A DNA stretch of 64,000 bases from Paenibacillus azoreducens (lineage in GTDB: Bacteria > Bacillota > Bacilli > Paenibacillales > Paenibacillaceae). Position numbers and translations under genes: made by a program. Position 1 is the first letter of the stretch. Every line of letters starts with the position of its first letter. Where the stretch lies: positions 3,997,501 through 4,061,500 of the forward strand of contig NZ_AP025343.1 in the NCBI RefSeq assembly GCF_021654775.1. Direction: 5' to 3'. The notes below the pieces were generated by a model. It was not told the DNA's origin and did not search any database. It worked only from the letters and a program-made list of their open reading frames with translations. Positions 51,492-60,590 of the stretch are shown one piece after another.

Positions 51492-51573
51492 AATAACCCC
51501 ACAAAGTGACGTGTAGCCTTTGAAGCTTATTCCGATTACTTTGCGGGGACCCCGGAAGTTTATCTTTGATATG
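51492..51573. repeat. dispersed ~80-nt structured repeat, copy B
   Basis: Nearly identical to 1566-1649. The stem is better here: CCCCACAAAGT (51497-51507) with ACTTTGCGGGG (51538-51548), one A.C mismatch, loop of 30 nt. It follows the stop codon of the copper-amine-oxidase-N gene by 22 bases. Confidence 0.75.
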
Positions 51574-51576
51574 CTG

Positions 51577-51612
51577 AACAAGCCGCATTGGATGATCCAA
51601 CGCGGCTTGTTA
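51577..51612. other. inverted repeat hairpin after the HEAT-repeat gene
   Basis: AACAAGCCGC and GCGGCTTGTT enclose an inner TTGGAT/ATCCAA hairpin. No clear T-run, so it is a possible weak terminator or simple hairpin. Confidence 0.5.
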
Positions 51613-51617
51613 GGCAG

Positions 51618-52247
51618 TCACTTATTGGTCAAACTACGCTGTGCGCGTTTCAGGATGCGCATGGTTTCTTTCGTTCGGGATTCTTCCTCCCATGTCCGGC
51701 AAACTTGGAGAACCCATTCTGGCTGCGATTTCCCGGCATCGTTCAACCAGTTTCCAACCGAATCCTGAACGTATTTCGACGGATCGGATTTGACTATCTC
51801 AAGCAGCGGCAGCGCCATCTCCGGATTTTCTTTCAGTGCTGCGATATGTTTGGCCCACACTCCTTGCGGGCGCGTCACTTCAATGGCGAATCTTCGAATA
51901 TTGGCGTTATCGTCACGGGCCCAATCGGATAGTATTCGAATGGACTCCTTGATCTCTTTCGCAACGGATTCCCTGACAGCCATCCATCCGATTTCACGCA
52001 CGCCAAAATGTTCATCGGCAGCAAAAAAACGGATTCTTTGCAATTTCTGATCTAATGTAAGTTGATCCAAACCTACAATGTAGGCAGCCCAGCATCTGAC
52101 GCTATCCGAACGATGAGTAGAGAGCACGTCCATAATCTCGGTTCGTTTGGGCTCTGGCATTTGGTACAGCAGTCGAAGCCATTCACTCGCAATCGCCGGG
52201 ATGGTTTTCATGATCTTCGCGGGAATATTCTCCAATTCGGCTAACAT
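51618..52247 (-). CDS. HEAT-repeat (DNA alkylation repeat-like) protein, 5' end uncertain
   Basis: Starting from the first ATG the protein has 209 residues made of helical repeat pairs (AAYIVGLDQLTLDQKLQRIRFFAADEHFGVREIGWMAVRESVAKEI ...), resembling the HEAT repeats of AlkD-like or 'HEAT repeat domain' proteins. Catalytic residues of AlkD cannot be confirmed. The reading frame runs 80 codons upstream of this ATG and encodes conserved-looking sequence, but without ATG, GTG or TTG (see next entry). No ribosome site is visible at 52247. Confidence 0.65.
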   Translation of the reverse strand: MLAELENIPAKIMKTIPAIASEWLRLLYQMPEPKRTEIMDVLSTHRSDSVRCWAAYIVGLDQLTLDQKLQRIRFFAADEHFGVREIGWMAVRESVAKEIKESIRILSDWARDDNANIRRFAIEVTRPQGVWAKHIAALKENPEMALPLLEIVKSDPSKYVQDSVGNWLNDAGKSQPEWVLQVCRTWEEESRTKETMRILKRAQRSLTNK

Positions 52248-52487
52248 GGTCTCTGAATGCTGTTGTAGCCCGAGCTCGTTCAGGACATGGAGCAGCAGGG
52301 TGATATGGTCGATTGCCAGCCATTCAGTCAGGTTTACCGTTTCGAGCCGTCCTTGCTGCAGTAATTGAAGTAATTCTTCAGGAATGTCGCTAACCTTTTT
52401 CGCTCCTTTTCTGCCTATGTATGCACATGAGTCGGGAAGCGATTGATTTTTATCGATGGTGATGCACCTGCCTTCTGCATTGGTATA
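52248..52487 (-). pseudogene. in-frame 5' extension of the HEAT-repeat gene with no start codon
   Basis: Between the in-frame TAA at 52488-52490 and ATG 52247, the same frame reads DSCAYIGRKGAKKVSDIPEE and then a leucine-rich helical segment ending LTEWLAIDHITLLLHVLNEL. It reads as protein and leads directly into the repeats. No ATG, GTG or TTG occurs in it, so either the start codon has mutated, a frameshift lies nearby, or an unusual codon (for example ATC near 52463) is used. Confidence 0.6.
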
Positions 52488-52580
52488 TTAACGGCACTGC
52501 AGCCTGGCCTGCTGCCAAGCCTATTTCTTTTCCAAAGAATACCCGCTTTCCATATAAAAAGATGTAATGTGAATAACAAC

Positions 52581-53270
52581 TTATTGATGCTCCATGTTCA
52601 ATTGCTCGCAGTGTATATAAATCGTTCGGAAATCAGTCTTGATCGCTTTCGCTTCCGCAAGTTCCTGTAATGCAAGCGTGACGGCTTCCCTTGATGCACC
52701 AACAAGGTGGGCGATCTCTTGATGGGATAATGGGATATCGATCTTATAGTAATCGCCATCGAGTTGGTCACGCTGGACGCCAAATTGGCGGGAAAGCTTT
52801 TGAAATACATGCATGATTTTATCATGAAGCCGCCCGAGCGCCAGATTTTGAGCGAGACTGCTCATATGCGCCAAACGTTCGCTTAAAACTTTAAGCATAT
52901 TCAACATAAAACGCGGATGTTCGACCAGGAAATTTTCGAATCGTTTTTGATCGATCATGCAGATATCGGATTCTACAATTGTTTCGATAAATACGTTCCG
53001 GGTTCCTAGCGAGATGCCGTTTAGTTCCCCAAAAACATTGCCTTCGCTCAATAGATCAAGCGTAAATTGCTTCCCTTCGGGATTGATTCGGTATAGACGG
53101 ACCTTCCCTTTTTTGACGAAGTACAACTTTTCACGAAAAGATTCCGGGGTTTGAATAAACGTCTTTTTCGGATATGTCGTTATTGAGGTGAGTTCATCCA
53201 TTACGATTAAATCTTCCTCAGATAATGCATGCAGCAAGTTAAACTGCGATAAGTATTGGATTTTGTCCAT
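52581..53270 (-). CDS. Crp/Fnr family transcriptional regulator
   Basis: About 229 residues. N-terminal cyclic-nucleotide-type sensor domain (TFIQTPESFREKLYFVKKGKVRLYRINPEGKQFTLDLLSEGNVFGEL) and C-terminal winged helix (DIPLSHQEIAHLVGASREAVTLALQELAEAKAIK). There is no cysteine cluster at the N-terminus, so it is not an FNR-type oxygen sensor. ATG 53270 follows GGAGGGG. It lies divergent from the MFS exporter, a possible target. Confidence 0.9.
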   Translation of the reverse strand: MDKIQYLSQFNLLHALSEEDLIVMDELTSITTYPKKTFIQTPESFREKLYFVKKGKVRLYRINPEGKQFTLDLLSEGNVFGELNGISLGTRNVFIETIVESDICMIDQKRFENFLVEHPRFMLNMLKVLSERLAHMSSLAQNLALGRLHDKIMHVFQKLSRQFGVQRDQLDGDYYKIDIPLSHQEIAHLVGASREAVTLALQELAEAKAIKTDFRTIYIHCEQLNMEHQ

Positions 53271-53445
53271 TTTCCCCTCCAGGAATGAGATCAACCCCAG
53301 TATAATACACATGTATTTTATCATAAGCGGCTAGCCGGAATTTAGGGAGAAACGATAAATCAAACCAGTTCATATTGAGTTCATAAACATCATGTAATCT
53401 TGGTTTCATTCCACTAAAGACTAGAAAGAAATGAGGGAATTTGGA

Positions 53446-54945
53446 GTGAAATCGAAACACAATAAACTAATTCTAACAGGTCTCATCATCGGCCTCATCT
53501 TTGCCGAATTGGATGAAACGGTTGTGTCAACGGCGATGCCGACCATCATCCGGGACTTGCATGGGCTCGCTTTATACGGATGGGTGGCCGGCGTTTATAT
53601 GCTGGCGGCAACCATCTTCATGCCGATCCTTGGGAAGCTGGCCGATATATACGGCCGTAAGATCATTTATTTAACTTGTATGGGGCTTTTTATCACGGGG
53701 TCGATCATCTGCGGGCTTGCACCATCGATGACCGTGCTGCTTATCGGTAGAGGCATTCAGGGGATTGGGGCTGGCGGGCTTATGCCGCTTGCCATGGTTA
53801 TCATAGGCGATGCTTACCCGCTTGAACAGAGGGCCAAAATCCAAAGCTTGTTTGGACCGATGATGATCCTGCCGCAGCTGCTTGGGCCTACGGTGGGCGG
53901 TTATCTGGTCGGCCATGTCAACTGGCATTGGGTATTCCTGATTAACATACCTGTCGGTTTGATTGCCGCTCTCGTGCTTGGCATTGGGATGCGTGAATCC
54001 CGCAGCGATGAGAAAAAATCCATTGATTGGCTTGGTTCTTCCGTCCTGACTCTGAGTTTGCTGTCGCTGCTGATGTCGCCCGTCATGGTGGATAATCAAG
54101 GGTTGGCTTGGTCTTCCCCGCTGATCGTTGGCATGCTGATTCTAGGTGTTCTGCTGCTTGGGCTGTTCATCTGGATTGAAACGCGCGTGAAAGAACCGAT
54201 CATTCCGCTGCATTTGTTCCGGAACCGGAATGTGGCCGTGATGTCGCTGATCGTATTTATTCTGATGCTCGGACTGATGGGCGGCATTGCGACATTCCCG
54301 TTTTTTGCCCAGAACGTGATGGGCTTAACTCCGACAGAATCGGGTTATCTAATGCTTGCTTTTATGGCGGGAGCCATTCCGTCAAGCATCGTTAACGGTT
54401 TTCTGATTACCAAAGTGCCGTACCGCAATCTGTTTATCATCTGCTTCATCCTGCCGGTGATCGGGATCATCATGCTGACTCAGCTCAGCGTCCATGTATC
54501 CGTCGTCTATATCGTTGCTGCGTTTTTCATTCTCGGTTTGGGGCTAGGCGTGTTGTTTGGCGGGGACAACCTGATCATTCAGGAATCCGTCTCCAAGGAC
54601 AACAGCGGAATAGCGATCAGTACGGTGGGCCTGGTTCAATCCCTTGGGACAACCATCGGACTGAGCATTTTCGGCAGCATGCTGGCCAAACATGTGAAAG
54701 ATGGCGTGTCGTCTGTCGCTGACCTGCTGCCTGCAGGAAGCGCCGAGCATATGGCCACGGGCGGCATTCCGAAAGGCCTGGCGCCGGAGCTTCTGCTAAA
54801 GGTACAGACGGTCTTTGTGGACGCATTCCACAATATATTCCTGATTGCTTGCGGATTTATTGTTGCCGCATTCTTCATCTGCTGGTTTCTGAAAAAAGGA
54901 GTACTCGGCAGCAAAGAACAGCTGCCAGAGGTTTCGCAAGGATAA
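53446..54945 (+). CDS. MFS drug exporter, DHA2 (14-TM) family
   Basis: About 499 residues with fourteen membrane segments. The DHA2 motif LDETVVSTAMPTIIRDL near the first helix and GKLADIYGRKIIYLTCMGLF (MFS motif A) are present, as is GGYLVGHVNWHWVFLINIPVG (motif C-like). A proton-driven multidrug or metabolite exporter. GTG 53446 has GAGGG at good spacing; ATG 53431 lacks a site. The IS110-type element starts shortly behind it. Confidence 0.9.
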   Translation: MKSKHNKLILTGLIIGLIFAELDETVVSTAMPTIIRDLHGLALYGWVAGVYMLAATIFMPILGKLADIYGRKIIYLTCMGLFITGSIICGLAPSMTVLLIGRGIQGIGAGGLMPLAMVIIGDAYPLEQRAKIQSLFGPMMILPQLLGPTVGGYLVGHVNWHWVFLINIPVGLIAALVLGIGMRESRSDEKKSIDWLGSSVLTLSLLSLLMSPVMVDNQGLAWSSPLIVGMLILGVLLLGLFIWIETRVKEPIIPLHLFRNRNVAVMSLIVFILMLGLMGGIATFPFFAQNVMGLTPTESGYLMLAFMAGAIPSSIVNGFLITKVPYRNLFIICFILPVIGIIMLTQLSVHVSVVYIVAAFFILGLGLGVLFGGDNLIIQESVSKDNSGIAISTVGLVQSLGTTIGLSIFGSMLAKHVKDGVSSVADLLPAGSAEHMATGGIPKGLAPELLLKVQTVFVDAFHNIFLIACGFIVAAFFICWFLKKGVLGSKEQLPEVSQG

Positions 54946-55029
54946 GGCGTAGAAATTGTTTGCGCCGCCTGTTAGTTCACGGAGGATTCTAAACATTCCT
55001 GTGTAGGCTAAGAAAATGGTCTTTGAAAA

Positions 55030-56780
55030 AAAAAGGAGCGCCTCGTATGATAGGGGTGAGACGGGTCAAATGCCCTAAAAACCTATCAGGAGGCGCCTAC
55101 TATGAAGTTTACTCGAATTGAAGTTACAAATCAACGGATTGAACGAATTACCACCCAGCACGCTATCGTGGGGATCGACATCGCCAAAGAGAAGCACGTC
55201 GCTCAAGTGACCAACTTCCGCGGTATCGTACTCACGCGTCGGCATCTGACCTTTGCAAATACGCTCGAAGGCTTTGAGAGGCTGATGCGCTTTACCCAAG
55301 AAGTACAGAAGAAGCAGGGATTGACATCGGTTATCGTCGGCCTCGAGCCGACCGGACACTACTGGTTTAATCTAGCCCATTGGCTGCGGAAACAAGGAAT
55401 CGAGGTCGTCCTGGTGAACCCAGTCGTGACGCATCGCAACAAGGAGAACCGTGACAATAGCCCGTCCAAAAACGATGCCAAGGATGCCCTAACCATTGCC
55501 GATGCGGTCAGCCGCGGCTTCTATACCGAGTTTACCCCGCAAGCAGGCCAATTGGAGCAACTCAAGACGCTGATGAGCGATCGGGAATTCTGGGTGAAAT
55601 ATGCTATCAGTTTGGGTAATCGCATCGTCCGCTGGATCGACATGTACTTTCCGGAGTTCCAGCTTGTTTTTAAAGACTGGAAGGCCGAGCGCTCGTTGGC
55701 TTCCCTGCGGGCTTTTCCTTTACCGTGCGAGTTGCAGGACCTGAACGCCGATGAAGTCATCCAGCGCTGGCACGAACAAGGCATGAGACGCCCGGGTGGA
55801 GTTACCGGGAAAGCGAAGGCGGTCCAACTCATCCAGGCGGCCAAACGCAGCATTGGCCGTACCGAGGGATTGGAGCAGGCAAGGCGAGATCTGCAGCGCC
55901 TGCTGACGGCGTACGACCAGATTACAAGCCACCTGCAAGAGATGAAGGAAGAAGTCGAAGCGCTGCTAGGGAAGATCCCCATGGCCAAACAGTTGCAGAG
56001 CATCCCCGGGATGGGCCCGACCACGATCGCAGCCTTGCTGGGATTCGCCGGCGATCTTGGTCACTATGCCCATGGACGGCAGCTCTTGCGCCGCGCCGGG
56101 CTCAATCTGGCTGAACGAACCTCCGGCAAGTACAAAGGTCAGATCAAGCTCTCCAAACGCGGAGACAGTGCGCTGCGCAAATATTTCTTTTTGGCTATGC
56201 TCACCTTGGTGCGTGAAAACCCGGACTTCAAACGGTGGCATGAACACAACTTGAACAAGGGCATGAAGAAGATGGCTTCGTTATTCAAATTAATCGGCAA
56301 GCTGGCCCGGATCGTCATCGGGATGGTCCAGCGTGGAGAAACGTATCGCCCTGAGATCGGTGTGAAGCAGGCCGCCTAACCCCGAGGATTCCTATCGATC
56401 CCGTAGCACCTGTCGCCCCGTCGTATTACGAATATTGTCTTATTCGCAGGATCTCTAATATGCACAGAGAACCGAGTGCCAGTTTCGCAAGGGCATAGAC
56501 CCGTCACCTAAACGCTATCGGTCTCCACGCCTTGGGTAGGTATGACGAAGGAATGGAAGGACAATGATCCGTTGAGACATGGGAGGGTGAACCTCCAAGG
56601 GCCAAGTGGAGCGTGCAGTATACCAGCACCCACGAAGTGCGTATAAGCGTAGCTTCTGTTCTTGCACGCCCGTTTGTCGAAAAAAGCGGTGTCTACTTCT
56701 TCATTCCGGCTCTCGTTCTGTTTTACAAGGCGAAGGAATTCTGCGAATAAGTGAGTATTCATGAGAAAACACCTTAAATA
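55030..56780 (+). mobile_element. IS110-family insertion sequence (IS1111-like layout)
   Basis: A transposase gene of the IS110 family is flanked by about 70 bases upstream and about 400 bases of non-coding DNA downstream. In IS110-family elements one non-coding end encodes the bridge RNA that selects target and donor; a long downstream end is the arrangement of the IS1111 branch. Borders cannot be fixed because this family usually makes no terminal repeats or target duplication. Confidence 0.65.
55102..56379 (+). CDS. IS110 family transposase (DEDD recombinase)
   Basis: A 425-residue recombinase. N-terminal DEDD RuvC-like domain: IVGIDIAKEKHVAQV (first D), VGLEPTGHYWFNLA (E), KNDAKDALTIADA (D..D). 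C-terminal transposase_20 domain: IPGMGPTTIAALLGFAGDL and LRRAGLNLAERTSGKYKG with the Ser that is catalytic in IS621-type enzymes. All key residues appear intact, so the enzyme could be active. CAGGAGG upstream. Confidence 0.95.
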   Translation: MKFTRIEVTNQRIERITTQHAIVGIDIAKEKHVAQVTNFRGIVLTRRHLTFANTLEGFERLMRFTQEVQKKQGLTSVIVGLEPTGHYWFNLAHWLRKQGIEVVLVNPVVTHRNKENRDNSPSKNDAKDALTIADAVSRGFYTEFTPQAGQLEQLKTLMSDREFWVKYAISLGNRIVRWIDMYFPEFQLVFKDWKAERSLASLRAFPLPCELQDLNADEVIQRWHEQGMRRPGGVTGKAKAVQLIQAAKRSIGRTEGLEQARRDLQRLLTAYDQITSHLQEMKEEVEALLGKIPMAKQLQSIPGMGPTTIAALLGFAGDLGHYAHGRQLLRRAGLNLAERTSGKYKGQIKLSKRGDSALRKYFFLAMLTLVRENPDFKRWHEHNLNKGMKKMASLFKLIGKLARIVIGMVQRGETYRPEIGVKQAA

Positions 56781-57013
56781 CGAGGGACGAAACTGGGTAT
56801 CGCTATTTAGCCAAAATAACCGTGATTGAGCCATATTTCGGCCTAATAACGATATGTAGTTTCGTTAGATTTGATTTGGCCTCGTTTTTGCGATTATAGC
56901 GTGTCACAGTTTCGTTAGCGTTACCTTTGATGAGCATACTTCCACAGAAAAAATAATGAAACCAAACCTCATAGAAGGTGGTTTTCGATTGCTCATGCTT
57001 CTACTTTGCACTA
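56380..57013. other. IS 3' non-coding end, candidate bridge RNA, and a repeat cluster
   Basis: Bases 56380-56780 follow the transposase and contain GC-rich inverted segments without a gene; this is where a bridge RNA would be encoded in IS1111-type elements. Bases 56795-56925 are a separate repeat cluster. No protein gene is supported. Confidence 0.5.
56795..56925. repeat. cluster of ACGAAACT units in two orientations
   Basis: One forward ACGAAACTGGGTATCGCTATTTAG unit-type (core ACGAAACT, 56790s) and two reverse AGTTTCGT units near 56861 and 56911, each with CGCTATT/ATAGCG-like flanks. Same layout as the AACGGACAC cluster at 40603-40790, with a different word. Confidence 0.5.
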
Positions 57014-57066
57014 ACACTTAAAACCCCCATCCAAACCACATCATAGAAGTGATTTGGATGGGGGCT
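57014..57066. terminator. terminator hairpin behind the DUF4179 gene
   Basis: CCCCCATCCAAA and TTTGGATGGGGG form a 12-bp stem with a loop of about 17 nt and T-rich flanks. Confidence 0.75.
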
Positions 57067-57205
57067 TCTGTTATGCCATGTGGATGATGAACCCTTGTCA
57101 TCCACCTAGCCGAACCCTTATTTCATCCGTGCGTCCTAACCTTTACATCTGTTTATCTACATCCCTTTACAGCCATTTATCTATCTACATCTGCCCAGAC
57201 GACGC

Positions 57206-58654
57206 CTATTGTTTCGCAATTAACTCGACGCTTTGCGTATCCATCACCGGAATCCAGTATTTTTCCAACCTGATGGTAAGGGGCTGCGGATAATCAAGCG
57301 CATCCTTGCCGAAATTATAAGTTTTTTCGTCTTTGAAGGTATCCTTTGATCTAGTTAATCCGCCATGACTTACGTTTTCCGACGGTAACCTTTTATGTGT
57401 CTCTCCGTTGGCATCCGTGAAGCTGTCATCCAGCGACATGTCGAAGCTTTCCGCGGCCTGCACATGTTCAAGCTTGCGCTCCAGAAAAATTTCTCCCGCC
57501 CCCGATTTTTCACCAGGCTCAGGCGCAATGATGCGCAGTAGATCATCCGGCGCTTCTACAATCTCTTTTTTCTGCAAATCAATCACCAGTTTTAATTGAT
57601 CCTTGTTCACGGCGGAAATGCCAAAAACCTTTAACGAAGCCTTGTCCGGCTGCTCAAGCCGGCTGCGCTTGTAAAGCAGCGTCGTTTGGGATTTATCCTT
57701 TAAAATCTCCGTTGGATAATAGATCTTTTCGCTTTGATCTCCGCTTTTCCCGATCAGAACCGGATTGATCAAGTTAAAAACCTGCTTCTCATTTGCCGGA
57801 TCGTATTCCAGATCGACATAAGTTTGAAGCGGTGTATAAAGCAGTTGGCGCACCTTGATATTTTGCCCTGCGATCGTTAGCGTTCGGTCCGGATAATAGG
57901 CTCTTTCCTTATCTTTCAGCATGTTGGTGTCAAAATCAAAGGTAACATCAAACTCCTCTTGGTTTTTGTCTGTCGCGGTGTCCCATATTTTAATGCTGAG
58001 CTTCGCGTCTTTATTGTACTTGGCGGTCGGCAATAGATGTGTTGCGTATACATAGTAGCCTGTATCCCCCGCTGGGGTTTCATTACCAATATAGTGATTA
58101 CCATTATAGCGATTTAGGGTAGCAATCGACTTTGCCCATTCAGACGGTGCTTTCACACCCCCGAATTCAAGCGATTTTTCAATAGGAATGGCAGCACTTT
58201 TCGTATGATTTTGTAAACTATACAAAATATATGCAGTTCGCCCATCCGCAACGGCGCCCGCTACGTCGATGCGGTAACCGTTTTTTTCCACGCCAAGTTT
58301 GACGGGCTTCACAAGACCTTGCTCCAGCGCGGCCGCAAACCCCTGGTCTCTAGCAGCGGCCTGGCGGAACAATTCAATATCGGTAACGCTTTTGGGACTG
58401 GCCGTTTGCACCATTTTTTCATTCCCGCCCGCATCCGGAAATCCCGTAAAAGAAAATACAATGAACACCGCGGCTGCCGCAGCCGCTATAGCTGCTGCCC
58501 CATATGAATAAATTCGCCTCATTTCACGCTTCCTCCCCTTCGAAATCCCAGCCCTTACGGCATTAGCAAGCTTCATATCCCGAATCTCTCCGGCTTGTTT
58601 TTTGACCCTATCGGAATCCGTCATCAGAACGCGTTCTTCTTTGTCCAACATCAT
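57206..58654 (-). CDS. DUF4179 membrane anti-sigma-like protein
   Basis: About 482 residues: a short cytosolic N-terminal part (residues 1-48) with an Arg/Lys stretch, a single membrane helix (GAAAIAAAAAAVFIVFSFT, ~52-71), and a large extracytoplasmic DUF4179 domain. This is the architecture of anti-sigma factors partnered with the ECF gene directly upstream. ATG 58654 has AAAGGAGG 7 nt upstream; adjacent codons at 58660 and 58651 are alternatives. The target signal is unknown. Confidence 0.87.
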   Translation of the reverse strand: MMLDKEERVLMTDSDRVKKQAGEIRDMKLANAVRAGISKGRKREMRRIYSYGAAAIAAAAAAVFIVFSFTGFPDAGGNEKMVQTASPKSVTDIELFRQAAARDQGFAAALEQGLVKPVKLGVEKNGYRIDVAGAVADGRTAYILYSLQNHTKSAAIPIEKSLEFGGVKAPSEWAKSIATLNRYNGNHYIGNETPAGDTGYYVYATHLLPTAKYNKDAKLSIKIWDTATDKNQEEFDVTFDFDTNMLKDKERAYYPDRTLTIAGQNIKVRQLLYTPLQTYVDLEYDPANEKQVFNLINPVLIGKSGDQSEKIYYPTEILKDKSQTTLLYKRSRLEQPDKASLKVFGISAVNKDQLKLVIDLQKKEIVEAPDDLLRIIAPEPGEKSGAGEIFLERKLEHVQAAESFDMSLDDSFTDANGETHKRLPSENVSHGGLTRSKDTFKDEKTYNFGKDALDYPQPLTIRLEKYWIPVMDTQSVELIAKQ

Positions 58655-58672
58655 TCGCACGCCTCCTTTAAC

Positions 58673-59179
58673 CTACATATATTTACGAAGCTGCTTCAGG
58701 CCTTCCCGCAGCCATGTTTTAATCGTTCCTTCCGGCTTCTGAAGCACCTTGGCGATTTCCGCCGTCGTCATATCCTGGTAATATTTCAGCATCACAACAT
58801 GCCTGTATTTCTTTTTCATCCGCTCCATCGCCCGTTCAAGGTCGATCCGATCGCCGCTTTTCATCTCTTGTACTGCTTCTTCTTTTATCTTTTCCGAAGG
58901 CTGCACGCGTTTTTTGCGCCGGAGCTCGTCCATGCAGCAGTTGATGGTAATCCGGATCAGCCAGGACGTAAAAGCCTGCTCGTTTTTTAGCTTTTTGCGT
59001 TTCATCCAGGCTCTGCAGGACGCTTCCTGCACAGCTTCCAATGCGTCCGTCTCATTCCGCAGATAACTGAAGGCAATCGAATACAATCTGCGCTGTTCAG
59101 CCGACAAGTATCTGAAAAAAGTCTCTTCATCCATCTGGCTTGTATCGGCAACATGAACGTCCGCCATCGTCTGATCCAT
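58673..59179 (-). CDS. ECF-type sigma factor
   Basis: About 168 residues with sigma region 2 (LSAEQRRLYSIAFSYLRNETDALEAVQEASCRAWMKRKKLKN) and region 4 (LKYYQDMTTAEIAKVLQKPEGTIKTWLREGLKQLRKYM). No region 1 or 3, so an ECF sigma factor of the SigV/SigW-like class. ATG 59179 follows AAAGGGGG. The DUF4179 gene starts 18 bases after its stop, so the two are co-expressed; the promoter it recognises is probably upstream of this pair. Confidence 0.9.
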   Translation of the reverse strand: MDQTMADVHVADTSQMDEETFFRYLSAEQRRLYSIAFSYLRNETDALEAVQEASCRAWMKRKKLKNEQAFTSWLIRITINCCMDELRRKKRVQPSEKIKEEAVQEMKSGDRIDLERAMERMKKKYRHVVMLKYYQDMTTAEIAKVLQKPEGTIKTWLREGLKQLRKYM

Positions 59180-59341
59180 CCCCCCGCCCCCTTTCTTGAT
59201 GTCAATTCGGTCATGGAATCCATGTTCTTCAATAGCTATTTTCATAAGTAAGACGTGGCTCACCGTAAAATAGATTGAAATTTTTTTATTGGAAATTAAT
59301 AACTCGAATAAAACCCTGTCGGATTGCTGTTTTGCAGCAAG

Positions 59342-59384
59342 AAAAAAGCAATACGCCAGCTAATGACCAGCTTATTGCTTTTTT
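59342..59384. terminator. bidirectional terminator
   Basis: AAAAAAGCAATA and TATTGCTTTTTT arms with a loop of about 19 nt; ends the hydrolase transcript on the minus strand. Confidence 0.75.
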
Positions 59385-59434
59385 AATTTACCATGATTGC
59401 GGCCAAAACTAAAAATTCTGCGCCTCATGCATGG

Positions 59435-60454
59435 CTACAGTTTTTCTATCGACTGTAAAATCCACGGTGCCATCAGTTCGCCAGTTTGATTCAGTATCGG
59501 TAGATGCTTTTCGCCGGGAACGATTTGGGTAAAAGACTTTCGGCTCACCTTGGTCGCCAGTTTGGAAAATTCAACTATTTTGGGCGCATCCATAATTTCA
59601 TCGTCAGCTCCAATCCAAAGTCCAAAGGGCCTGTCGATTTCCGCGACTTCCTTCGAAGGTTTCGTCGGGTTTAATGCCAATGCCATGTTAACGCTGTTGG
59701 TTTGAACAAGCCCCAAACCGGAGTTCATCTGCTCTTCCGAATAATTGTAGCGGACAGCTGTCGCATGCCCTTTTAACAAGCCGGCGGTAAGTTTATGGGC
59801 AACAATCGCTTTGACGCACACGGTTGCGAAGTTCCCTTTGTCCTCTTTCATCGTTTTGGAGCTCGGGCCAAAGTCCGGCGCAACAAATAGATAGCCTTTT
59901 ACATTTTGGTGATTCGGGGAATGAATATAGTTGACTACCAGTCCAGCCCCGGCGGAGTGGCCTCCCAAAAAAACGGGCACTCCTGGAAATTGGCGATGCG
60001 CGTCATCGATCATCCGGCTGACATCATCATAAACTTGTTGTTCGCTTGGCGCATCCCCGCGAGTCCCCGCAGACAAACCATGCCCTCTGATATCCGGTAA
60101 AAACGTCGCTATTCCGTATTGTTGAAGCTGCTGCCCGATAGGCTCATAACCGGCTCCGCTGTTTGCTCCCGATCCGTGGTAAAAAATGACCACTGCTTTG
60201 AGATTGGCAGGAACATATCTACGATAAGCCAGACGTAAATGATCTGTTGCTTCCACATATTGAACATGATCCGACGTTAGTCGGTTTCCCGTGCCGGAAT
60301 CGGACGGTCCAACGCCTTCCGATGAAATATTGGCAACGACGTTGGAAGAAAATTTACACGTTGATAACGGGGTCGCGGCATAGGTGAATACGCCACCTAC
60401 TAGAATGATCATGATGGCCAGAATCATTAACACTATTCGCTTGGCTATTTTCAT
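59435..60454 (-). CDS. membrane-anchored alpha/beta hydrolase (monoglyceride lipase-like)
   Basis: About 339 residues. An N-terminal membrane helix (residues ~5-27) suggests an exported, membrane-anchored enzyme. The hydrolase core has FYHGSGANSGAGYEPIGQQL (oxyanion region), GGHSAGAGLVVNY (nucleophile Ser) and late Asp and His (GADDEIMD, PGEKHLPIL). Resembles lysophospholipase/monoglyceride lipase. ATG 60454 has GGAGGG upstream. A palindrome overlaps its promoter. Confidence 0.85.
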   Translation of the reverse strand: MKIAKRIVLMILAIMIILVGGVFTYAATPLSTCKFSSNVVANISSEGVGPSDSGTGNRLTSDHVQYVEATDHLRLAYRRYVPANLKAVVIFYHGSGANSGAGYEPIGQQLQQYGIATFLPDIRGHGLSAGTRGDAPSEQQVYDDVSRMIDDAHRQFPGVPVFLGGHSAGAGLVVNYIHSPNHQNVKGYLFVAPDFGPSSKTMKEDKGNFATVCVKAIVAHKLTAGLLKGHATAVRYNYSEEQMNSGLGLVQTNSVNMALALNPTKPSKEVAEIDRPFGLWIGADDEIMDAPKIVEFSKLATKVSRKSFTQIVPGEKHLPILNQTGELMAPWILQSIEKL

Positions 60455-60590
60455 ATAAGCCCTCCTTTTTGCACAATGCCGCTTTCGTCCTGATGTCGGC
60501 GAAGGCAAGAATTTTTCCCGGTAGCGTCAAATGCAAAAACCAATCTCCGCGGACTTTATTTTGTACGGAAAGCTGCCTACTTAAAACTCA

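Noticed and set aside
59325..59400. Hairpin with A/T-rich arms as a sigma-regulated site
   Set aside because: The symmetric T-runs and position behind a stop codon fit a terminator better than an operator.
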